From: Desmonostoc geniculatum HA4340-LM1
GTDB taxonomy: Bacteria > Cyanobacteriota > Cyanobacteriia > Cyanobacteriales > Nostocaceae
Direction: 5' to 3'
Length of the DNA stretch: 38,181 nucleotides
Assembly (NCBI GenBank): GCA_019359545.1
Contig: JAHHHB010000068.1
Location: forward strand, 1-38,181
Shown here one piece after another: positions 22,158 to 29,538 of this stretch. The notes under the pieces were generated by a model that saw only the letters and a list, made by a program, of their open reading frames with translations, was not told the origin of the DNA and searched no databases. Position 1 is the stretch's first letter. Every line of letters starts with the position of its first letter. The position numbers and the translations under genes were made by a program.

Positions 22158-24689
22158 GTGACCCAGGAATTCCATATATCCGTAACCCCAGTAGGGCAAA
22201 ACGACTACTTGGTGCGGACGGAACAAGTCGCGCCTGGGGTGCCATTGGCAGAAGAATTGGTGACTTGGCCTGTAGCTGATTGGTTGATGGCTGCTGGGCA
22301 TTTGATGAATGACCCGTTGAAGTCGGTATTACAGGGAGATGCATTCGCCTCTAGCGGGCGGGAAAGCGATATTGCCAGAAACTCTGTGAACTTGGTGGCG
22401 TTGGGTCAACAATTATATAATGCACTATTTCAAGGCACTCTCAGAGATAGTTGGATTACCGCCCAAGGTATTGCCCAGAATCACCAACAAGTACTCCGCT
22501 TACGCTTGGGGCTGAAAGAGACGAGGTTAGCTCGTTTGCCTTGGGAAGTGATGCACGCAGGTGATCGCCCTTTAGCCACTGGTCCTTATGTCGCTTTTTC
22601 TCGGTTCCAAAGTGGAATTTTGGGCGGTTCTCGTTTGCGATCCCTGCGGGGGGCTACGCCTACGCCAAATATGCCCACACCACTAGAAGAAAGTGGTGTC
22701 AAAGTATTGATGGTAATTGCTTCACCCTTAGATCAAGTCCGTCTTGACTTGCTCAAACAGGAAGCAATCAAACTGCAAGCGGAACTTGGGCGTCCAGCAC
22801 CACGATTTGCTGAAGGTAGCAATCATCTCCCAGAAATTGAACTGACTGTGTTAGATCAACCAGGACGAGAAGAACTAACCCAGGCTCTAGAGCAAGGCAG
22901 ATATCAGGTTCTACACTACTCTGGTCATAGTAATTTAGGCCCAAATGGCGGAGAAATTTATCTTGCTAGTCGTAGAACTGGGTTAACGGAAGTTCTGACT
23001 GGAGATGATTTGGCAGGTTTGCTGGTCAACAATAACATTGAGATGGCAGTATTTAATTCCTGCTTAGGAGCTTACACAGCTGCCTTGGGAGCTTCTGGAG
23101 ATACTGGGGAACGCAACCTGGCAGAAAGTCTGGTGAAACGAGGAATTGCCAGTGTTTTGGCAATGTCAGAGCGTATTCCTGATGAAGTGGCACTGACACT
23201 CACGCAATTATTCTACCGCAACTTGAGTCAGGGATATCCAGTAGATTTATGCGTTAGTCGGGTGCGCCAAGGATTAATTTCTGCCTATGGTTCTCACCAA
23301 ATGTACTGGGCATTGCCAATTTTGTATCTCCAGCCCGAATTTGACGGTTTCTTGAGCCACGAAATTAGCTTAGCCCAAAGCCCACAGTCGCTCAATCAGT
23401 ATAGTTCGTCTGTAGGGACAATTCCCACTTCCATGTATGCTGCTATGGCAGATGACACCGAAATGCCTTTAGGAATTGAGGAAATGATTCCTGCTGATTT
23501 GGGGCGTGACTCTTCTGGCTTGGATTGGCTAGGCGAAGATACTTGGGGCGATCTCGTTGATGAAATCGAGTATGATGACCCAAGTTATGCAGAAGATTCT
23601 GCCATCGTTTCCGATTTGTTTCGGCGACTAGATGAGCAAAAAAGCTCCACGGGAACCGAGCAACAAATTCACGAAAATAGTCTTCAAAATAAGCACGTTT
23701 CAGAAGAAATGACTTCATCTTTTGAAGAAGCAGATTTGTGGGGAGAAGTCCCAGCACCGCCTCCTGAAACTATTGGGAATTTGGAAAGAGATCGGGAAAA
23801 TTCTGATTTTTTCCGGCCGCAACCAACCCCATCTCCATCTAGAAATCGTGTCCGGCGGCGCAAGCTGTGGCCGATTATTGGCATTGTAGGAGCAAGTGCG
23901 ATCGCCATTGCGATCGGTTTAAATTGGTGGTGGCAAAATCGACCCCAGCCAATTGTGTCAAAGATACCACCAATTCCCACTGAGTCTTTGCCCATCGCAA
24001 AGCAACCGAATATCGATTTAGAAACAGCACCAACTGGAATTGTCACCGCCACCGCCACCGAAAAATTGAGCCAAGGCGATTTGCAAGGTGGGTTATTTGC
24101 TGTGGAAGAATTACTCAATCGTGGTGCCTTTGCTGCGGCTGAAACTGCTTTGAAACTAGTTACAAACAAGCAAGTTGACGATCCATCTGTCAACTTTTTA
24201 AAGGGGCGATTAGCATGGCAATCGATCCAGACTGGAGACAATAACTATAGCGTTGATGATGCCCGTCGTTACTGGGAAACTGCTGCCAAAGCTAAACCAG
24301 ATTCGCTTTTGTATAATAACGCTTTAGGATTTGCTTACTACGCAGAAGGTAATTTGAATCGAGCTAATGATTCTTGGTTCAAGGCTTTAAATTTAGCTCT
24401 CAAACCACAGAATACAGCTTCTAGCACAGCATCCACAAACACAGCACTACCTCAGGATGCTTTAACTTCCTATGCTGGTTTAGCTCTGGGACTGTATAAA
24501 TCTGCACTAGATGAATCTAGTGTTAAACAAGCACAATATATGAATGAAGCGATAAAGTTGCGCCAAATGGTAATGAAGTCCGATCGCGTAAATTTCCAGG
24601 TAGATAAATTAGCTAAAAATTGGCTATGGACAGAAAAAGCAATTGCAGATTGGCGATCGCTGCTTCAGGAGAAGAGTAGAGAAGAGTAA
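22158..24689 (+). CDS. hetF: Heterocyst differentiation protein HetF (CHAT-domain protease-like)
   Basis: An 843-residue protein with an N-terminal CHAT (caspase-like) region up to about residue 395. The predicted catalytic dyad is His257 (HYSGHSNL) and Cys302 (VFNSCLGA). A disordered acidic linker (about 400-565) leads to a basic stretch and one membrane segment (about 571-591, WPIIGIVGASAIAIAIGL). A TPR-like C-terminal part (about 637-770) follows. HetF is needed for heterocyst differentiation, acts with PatA and HetR, and affects cell division and HetR turnover. The start is GTG with AGGAGG at 22137-22142 and CAGG nearer. Residues around 161-170 (RSLRGATPTP) are encoded by a GGGGGGCTACGCCTACGCC dispersed repeat, a likely in-frame insertion. 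The upstream NsiR1 genes face the other way. Confidence 0.92.
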   Translation: MTQEFHISVTPVGQNDYLVRTEQVAPGVPLAEELVTWPVADWLMAAGHLMNDPLKSVLQGDAFASSGRESDIARNSVNLVALGQQLYNALFQGTLRDSWITAQGIAQNHQQVLRLRLGLKETRLARLPWEVMHAGDRPLATGPYVAFSRFQSGILGGSRLRSLRGATPTPNMPTPLEESGVKVLMVIASPLDQVRLDLLKQEAIKLQAELGRPAPRFAEGSNHLPEIELTVLDQPGREELTQALEQGRYQVLHYSGHSNLGPNGGEIYLASRRTGLTEVLTGDDLAGLLVNNNIEMAVFNSCLGAYTAALGASGDTGERNLAESLVKRGIASVLAMSERIPDEVALTLTQLFYRNLSQGYPVDLCVSRVRQGLISAYGSHQMYWALPILYLQPEFDGFLSHEISLAQSPQSLNQYSSSVGTIPTSMYAAMADDTEMPLGIEEMIPADLGRDSSGLDWLGEDTWGDLVDEIEYDDPSYAEDSAIVSDLFRRLDEQKSSTGTEQQIHENSLQNKHVSEEMTSSFEEADLWGEVPAPPPETIGNLERDRENSDFFRPQPTPSPSRNRVRRRKLWPIIGIVGASAIAIAIGLNWWWQNRPQPIVSKIPPIPTESLPIAKQPNIDLETAPTGIVTATATEKLSQGDLQGGLFAVEELLNRGAFAAAETALKLVTNKQVDDPSVNFLKGRLAWQSIQTGDNNYSVDDARRYWETAAKAKPDSLLYNNALGFAYYAEGNLNRANDSWFKALNLALKPQNTASSTASTNTALPQDALTSYAGLALGLYKSALDESSVKQAQYMNEAIKLRQMVMKSDRVNFQVDKLAKNWLWTEKAIADWRSLLQEKSREE

Positions 24690-24692
24690 ATA

Positions 24693-24735
24693 AGAATTCA
24701 GAATTCAGAATTTTGAATTCTGAATTCTGAATTAC
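24693..24735. terminator. Palindrome between convergent hetF and hydrolase genes
   Basis: Two GAATTCA units are mirrored by two TGAATTC units, giving a perfect inverted repeat of about 18 bases per arm just after the hetF stop. There is no T run, so it is a repeat that may serve as a bidirectional end. Confidence 0.45.
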
Positions 24736-24851
24736 TTTCAGTAGACCGACAACTTTTGCGATCGCTATGATGCCTGTCTTCGTATGTGAACAAACTCAAG
24801 AATATTTCCAACCAATATTAATGAGATGTACCAAGTACCTCAGTAAAAAAG

Positions 24852-26117
24852 TTATTCAACTCTGGCGCGGAGTGCAGGAGATGGAAAGAGATTTTCAAAT
24901 GCTGCTTGACGCTCGTTTAAAGTTTCTGGAGCATAGTTCCAAAGACTTTCATAATAAAAGAAGGTTACACCCAAACCCCGTTCTTGAGCAGCCCGCACCT
25001 GAGACTTAATTTGTTGCATCGGAACTGGGTTATTTCGTAACCCTGTCATAATCCCAACTCCAGTAGGAATTTTTTGTTGCGCTTCTTGAATTTCTGGGCG
25101 GGAAATATTTGCGATAAAACTTTGCAGATTCGGACGATAAATTTGCACAATTAACTCGTCCACAATATCTTGCCGCATCCAATTCAGCCAGTCTTGCAGA
25201 TGAAATTTGTAAGCAAAGTCATAGTAATTAGGAGCAACGGAGAAAATCGCCTGGGGTTTTCTCTGCTTCACGGCTTGGTTAAGTTTTACCATGAAGGCGG
25301 TAATTTTATCTGCCCGCCACTGTAACCATGCCGGATCTTCTGCATTGGCTGGGGGATTGCTCTTGGTTTCTTGGGTGTACAGAGCAACTGTGTATTTATC
25401 GTAGCCAAATTCACGGGGCAAACTCATGTGATCGTCAAACTGAATGCCATCGGCATCATATTGAGTGACAATTTCCAGCACGAGATTGGTGATGAATTGT
25501 TGGACTTGTGGATGGAAGGGATTGAGCCACATTACCTCACCAGCTGCGCTAATGGAAGTTTGGCTACCATCGCGCTTTTGTGTGAACCAATCTGGATAAT
25601 TCAGTGCTAGTTCCGATGTTGGGGGAGCCATAAATCCAAACTCAAACCAGGGAATTGCTAGCAGTCCCTTACGATGGGCTTGGTTAATGAGATCGGCAAG
25701 AATATCATGTCCATCTGAACCTCTATAGACAAAAGGTTGAATACCTGCCCGTTGTGCCGTGGCGCTAGGATACATCACATAGCCAGAATTCCAAACCACA
25801 GGATAGATTGTGTTGAAATTCAGCCGCCGCAGATGATTCATGGCATCTTGCACTTTGGCACGATTCTTCAGAGTGTCAAAATCATTGTTGGTCATCCAAA
25901 CCCCGCGAATTTCCTGACGGGGTAGCTGGGCAATGGCAGGGGTGGAGTTGTCTAGCAACAATACCGTAACAAACGATATTAAAATCAGCAGCGGGAAAAT
26001 ATATTTAAGTTTTCGTCGCCAACCTTGAACAAAAAAAGTTGATTTCATAGGTTTGAATGATGCATTAGCTACCCACACACGCCATTGCTTGCTTTTGTGA
26101 TTCAATCTACTAGTCAT
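24852..26117 (-). CDS. Secreted family-10-like glycoside hydrolase (DUF187/GHL10)
   Basis: Up to 421 residues. A hydrophobic segment (about 39-57) ending near AIAQLP acts as signal peptide or anchor. The TIM-barrel domain starts at EIRGVWMTNNDFDTL and contains NTIYPVVWNSGY, AIPWFEFGFM, DADGIQFDDHMSLP and FSVAPNYYDF, typical of the GHL10 group. Asp residues in GIQFDDH are likely catalytic. The substrate is unknown; a cell-wall or exopolysaccharide glycan is plausible. An in-frame ATG at 26048 (MKSTFFVQGWRRK) gives a more normal signal peptide and may be the true start. It is convergent with hetF. Confidence 0.85.
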   Translation of the reverse strand: MTSRLNHKSKQWRVWVANASFKPMKSTFFVQGWRRKLKYIFPLLILISFVTVLLLDNSTPAIAQLPRQEIRGVWMTNNDFDTLKNRAKVQDAMNHLRRLNFNTIYPVVWNSGYVMYPSATAQRAGIQPFVYRGSDGHDILADLINQAHRKGLLAIPWFEFGFMAPPTSELALNYPDWFTQKRDGSQTSISAAGEVMWLNPFHPQVQQFITNLVLEIVTQYDADGIQFDDHMSLPREFGYDKYTVALYTQETKSNPPANAEDPAWLQWRADKITAFMVKLNQAVKQRKPQAIFSVAPNYYDFAYKFHLQDWLNWMRQDIVDELIVQIYRPNLQSFIANISRPEIQEAQQKIPTGVGIMTGLRNNPVPMQQIKSQVRAAQERGLGVTFFYYESLWNYAPETLNERQAAFENLFPSPALRARVE

Positions 26118-26282
26118 ATATTCTAAGCATTTATACTTACTAAAACATTGATGAATTGGTAGTTGTTGGTTCCTTGTGTATGGAACTTTTGCACCAGAAA
26201 AACTAAATCAAACTTATGCACGTTAAGAAACTTGACGCAGCAAGTAGGCATTAGTGCCCAATGTATCTTGGGCATGGGGCAT

Positions 26283-26390
26283 GGGGCGGAGGGGCGGAGG
26301 GGCGGAGGGGCGGAGGGGCAGAGGGGCAGAGGGGCGGAGGGGCAGAGGGGCGGAGGGGCGGAGGGGCAGAGGGGCGGAGGGGCAGAGGGG
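26283..26390. repeat. Thirteen tandem copies of GGGGC(G/A)GA upstream of chlI
   Basis: The 8-base unit GGGGCGGA or GGGGCAGA is repeated 13 times and closes with GGGG. The plus strand carries a G run every 8 bases, so four-stranded G structures are possible. A C-rich tract (26407-26445) follows. The two unit types alternate irregularly, as expected for slippage. The rest of 26118-26498 holds no gene. Confidence 0.95.
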
Positions 26391-26498
26391 AAATATTATT
26401 GTCACTTCTCCCCTGCTCCCCTGCTTCCCCTGCTCCTCATGTCCCCACCTGTGTCACAATAAAGAACTGTAATCAGAAAAATATTGTTAGGTAATTTA

Positions 26499-27623
26499 GT
26501 GAGTCCAACTGCTCAATCTACGGCAAGTGCGCGTCGCGTGGTGTTTCCTTTTACGGCAATTGTCGGCCAGGAAGAGATGAAACTGGCGCTGCTGTTGAAC
26601 GTGATTGACCCCAAAATTGGTGGTGTCATGATTATGGGCGATCGCGGTACCGGTAAATCCACAACTATCCGGGCGCTGGCGGATCTGCTGCCAGAAATCT
26701 CTGTGGTTGCCAATGACCCGTTTAGTAGCGATCCTAGCGACCCTGACTTGATGAGCGATGAAGTCCGCCAACTGTTAGAACAAGGGGCAGAAATTCCGGT
26801 AGCTCACAAAAAAGTCCAAATGGTAGACCTGCCGTTAGGAGCCACAGAAGACCGGGTTTGCGGCACCATCGACATCGAAAAAGCTTTATCTGAGGGTGTC
26901 AAAGCTTTTGAACCAGGACTGCTGGCAAAGGCTAACCGGGGCATTCTTTATGTGGATGAAGTCAACTTACTAGATGACCACCTTGTAGACGTACTACTAG
27001 ATTCCGCCGCCAGTGGTTGGAACACTGTAGAACGCGAAGGCATTTCAATTCGTCACCCAGCACGTTTTGTTCTTGTGGGTTCCGGAAACCCAGAAGAAGG
27101 CGAACTGCGTCCCCAACTACTCGATCGCTTTGGGATGCACGCAGAAATTCATACAGTCAAAGAACCCGCCTTACGAGTACAAATCGTCGAACAACGAGCG
27201 GAATTTGACCAAAATCCGCCCGGATTTCTCGAAAAGTACAAACCTGAGCAAGAAGCATTACAAGAGAAAATTGTCAATGCCCAGCAATTATTACCAGAAG
27301 TAAAACTTGAGTATGATTTGCGGGTGAAAATTTCTGAAGTCTGTTCTGAACTGGATGTAGATGGTTTACGGGGTGACATTGTAAGTAACCGCGCCGCCAA
27401 AGCCTTAACGGCATTTGAAGGACGCACTGAAGTTACAGTTGATGATATCCGCCGCGTGATTACACTATGTTTGCGTCACAGACTGCGGAAAGACCCGTTA
27501 GAATCAATTGACTCTGGCTACAAAGTCGCCAAAGCTTTTAGCCGCGTCTTTGGTGTGGAACTCGTGGAAGATGATGCTGCACAAAAAAATGGCACAGGTC
27601 AAAAGTTAGGAGTTAGGAGTTAA
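26499..27623 (+). CDS. chlI: Magnesium chelatase ATPase subunit I (ChlI)
   Basis: A 374-residue AAA+ ATPase with Walker A GDRGTGKST (47-55), Walker B GILYVDEVNLL, sensor VLVGSGNPEEGELRPQLLDRFG (quoted in part) and a C-terminal lid. ChlI hexamers drive ChlD/ChlH insertion of Mg into protoporphyrin IX, the first chlorophyll-specific step. GTG at 26499 gives MSPTAQSTASARR, the usual cyanobacterial start; a TTG 15 bases upstream is open but less likely. The last residues (about KLGVRS) and stop are spelled by AGTTAGGAGTTAGGAGT heptamers, so the tail has been rewritten by a repeat. Confidence 0.95.
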   Translation: MSPTAQSTASARRVVFPFTAIVGQEEMKLALLLNVIDPKIGGVMIMGDRGTGKSTTIRALADLLPEISVVANDPFSSDPSDPDLMSDEVRQLLEQGAEIPVAHKKVQMVDLPLGATEDRVCGTIDIEKALSEGVKAFEPGLLAKANRGILYVDEVNLLDDHLVDVLLDSAASGWNTVEREGISIRHPARFVLVGSGNPEEGELRPQLLDRFGMHAEIHTVKEPALRVQIVEQRAEFDQNPPGFLEKYKPEQEALQEKIVNAQQLLPEVKLEYDLRVKISEVCSELDVDGLRGDIVSNRAAKALTAFEGRTEVTVDDIRRVITLCLRHRLRKDPLESIDSGYKVAKAFSRVFGVELVEDDAAQKNGTGQKLGVRS

Positions 27624-27720
27624 AAGTTGCGGATGGGGGAGATGGGGAGATGGGGAGATGGGGGAGACAAGTAGAATAACTCCTAACTCCTAACTCCTAA
27701 CTCCTAGCTCCTAACTCAGC
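27606..27720. repeat. Heptamer repeats overlapping the chlI 3' end
   Basis: AGTTAGG units on the plus strand (27606-27625), GGGGAGATGGGGAGATGGGG units, and opposed TCCTAAC units (27681-27716) can form a stem-loop that may end the chlI transcript. Confidence 0.8.
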
Positions 27721-27741
27721 ACTCAGCACTCAATACTGACT

Positions 27742-28038
27742 ATGAGATTTTGGTATTTTTGGTTCAACAGCTTTATTGTATCTAGCCAATACAACCCGCC
27801 ACGGTTTGTAGAATTATTGATGCTGTTTTTAGCGATCGCCATGCTAGCAATAGCGACTATTTTACCCGACAGACCATATTTAATCTTAGGTTTGAGCTTA
27901 GTAGTTGGGGCATCTATTTCGATTTTAGTGCGGGAAGCGATCGCCCCCTCACCCCAAACACGAATTACCCAAGTCACAGCATTAATATTACTCATTATTA
28001 GCCTTTATGGCTTTGCTGATTTAATGCACACTCTTTAA
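27742..28038 (+). CDS. Small conserved-type membrane protein
   Basis: A 98-residue protein with three hydrophobic segments (about 23-41, 47-65, 77-93) and few charges. Two HIP1 sites lie inside. It follows chlI by 118 bases on the same strand. No known motif; function unknown. The composition strongly suggests a real integral membrane protein. Confidence 0.7.
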   Translation: MRFWYFWFNSFIVSSQYNPPRFVELLMLFLAIAMLAIATILPDRPYLILGLSLVVGASISILVREAIAPSPQTRITQVTALILLIISLYGFADLMHTL

Positions 28039-28172
28039 ATTTAGTTATGAGTTATAAGTTAGAAGTGAGAAGTTAATTAAAAACTCCTAACTCTTAACTT
28101 CTCACTCCTAACTTTTTTATTTACCAATTTTGCATTTCTACTAATTCCATCACAAATTCATTTTCCCACTTT

Positions 28173-28383
28173 CAGTAGATCGAAAAGTTTTGTAAATCGA
28201 CGAAATAATCAGGGTTTCAGACGACGTTTTTCGGCTGATAATTGCGATCGCTTGCACTGCACTCTTAACCCACCAACAACGCCCATTGCTTGAAAAGCAG
28301 AGTCTAATAGGATTGCGGCAATTTGTGTTCCTAAATTCAAATGAACCGCTGGTAAGGGTTCTGGAAAACTTTTCGATCTACTG
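28173..28383. mobile_element. 211-bp miniature element (family B), copy 2
   Basis: Ends CAGTAGATCGAAAAG and CTTTTCGATCTACTG are exact inverted repeats. It is the same length as 11104-11314 with two base differences, one of which makes a HIP1 octamer here. ACTTT directly precedes and follows the element, a likely 5-bp target duplication. The flanking parts of 28039-28629 include AGTTAGAAGT-type heptamers (28045-28115) and no gene. Confidence 0.85.
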
Positions 28384-28526
28384 ACTTTGAGTGCCTAAAT
28401 ATGCATCAATACATCATATTCTCATTTATCGAAGCTTGTTGACATAAAACTAAACGAGCGTGTGTTGCTTAATCGCTTACTCTGTCTAATTTTCAGACTT
28501 TTTATTCCGTCGAACTCAGGTTGATT

Positions 28527-28572
28527 AAAGCTGTCTTAGAAGGACGGGTTTTTAAACCCAAATTTTCGATAA
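28527..28572. repeat. 46-bp repeat shared with 1579-1624
   Basis: Starts AAAGC(C/T)GTC and ends AAATTTTCGATAA in both places, with 36 of 46 positions the same by eye. Here it lies about 60 bases before purC; at 1579 it ends a transcript. Confidence 0.5.
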
Positions 28573-28629
28573 AATGGTGAAGCCTCAAAGGACAAAAATT
28601 GTCCATCGCCTAAAACTTTATCTGCCACC

Positions 28630-29367
28630 ATGTCTGTTAATTCCAAACTATACGAAGGCAAAGCTAAAATTCTCTATACAACGGACGATCCGGAAGTCTT
28701 GTTGGCTGATTTCAAGGATGATGCCACAGCGTTTAACGCCCAAAAGCGTGGCAGTATTCAAGGAAAAGGAGAAATTAATTGTAGCATTTCCAGCCAGCTT
28801 TTTAAACAGTTGGAGGCAAATGGTATAAAGACTCACTTTATCGACAGCCCTGCCCCGAATCAGATGCGGGTGAGAGCAGTCAAGATTGTGCCTTTAGAAG
28901 TAGTGATTAGAAATATTGCTGCTGGCAGTCTGTCTCAGCAAACAGGGTTGCCAGTGGGTACAATTCTGAAACAGCCTTTGGTTGAGTTTTATTACAAAAA
29001 CGACGAATTAGGAGATCCTTTGTTGACACGCGATCGCCTGTACCTGCTAGAACTAGCCACGCCGGAACAAGTAGACGCAATTACACATCTAGCATTGCAA
29101 ATCAACGAGTTTCTCAGTGGCTTTTGGCAGCGGTGCGGCATTACCCTAGTGGACTTCAAACTAGAATTTGGTTTGGACTCACAACAGCAGTTGCTCTTGG
29201 CAGATGAAATTAGCCCCGACACCTGCCGTTTGTGGGATACCGCAGAACAAGACTCAAACCGTCGGGTAATGGACAAAGACCGCTTTCGCCGGGACTTAGG
29301 AAATGTAGAGGGTGCTTACCAGGAGGTTTTACAGCGAGTGCTAAAAGCAGTAGAGAATAATAATTAA
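28630..29367 (+). CDS. purC: SAICAR synthase PurC
   Basis: A 245-residue phosphoribosylaminoimidazole-succinocarboxamide synthase, the step joining aspartate to CAIR in purine synthesis. Family signatures are present: KLYEGKAKILY at the N-terminus, PLEVVIRNIAAGS in the middle, and LVDFKLEFG with LADEISPDTCRLWD toward the C-terminus. Length is normal. The ATG at 28630 fits. A full purine cluster is not here. Confidence 0.96.
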   Translation: MSVNSKLYEGKAKILYTTDDPEVLLADFKDDATAFNAQKRGSIQGKGEINCSISSQLFKQLEANGIKTHFIDSPAPNQMRVRAVKIVPLEVVIRNIAAGSLSQQTGLPVGTILKQPLVEFYYKNDELGDPLLTRDRLYLLELATPEQVDAITHLALQINEFLSGFWQRCGITLVDFKLEFGLDSQQQLLLADEISPDTCRLWDTAEQDSNRRVMDKDRFRRDLGNVEGAYQEVLQRVLKAVENNN

Positions 29368-29399
29368 AAAATTGGGAAAAATCTATTAAACTCGTGTGG

Positions 29400-29490
29400 A
29401 TTGTCATTTGTCATTTGTCCTTTGTGAAGAACCAATGCCAATACTTAGGCTTAGCTCAGTACAAGTGCCCAATGCCCAATGCCCAAAGAC
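29400..29490. repeat. Heptamer repeats between purC and bamA
   Basis: TTGTCATTTGTCATTTGTCC and, after a gap, GTGCCCAATGCCCAATGCCC units. No terminator otherwise. Confidence 0.7.
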
Positions 29491-29538
29491 TAATTTGTGA
29501 TGGTGTGTGTGTGGTTGTGAAGAGGAATCATAAGTAAA

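Noticed and set aside
24767..25009. 80-codon plus-strand frame after hetF
   Set aside because: It overlaps, in antisense, the well-supported glycoside hydrolase gene for most of its length.
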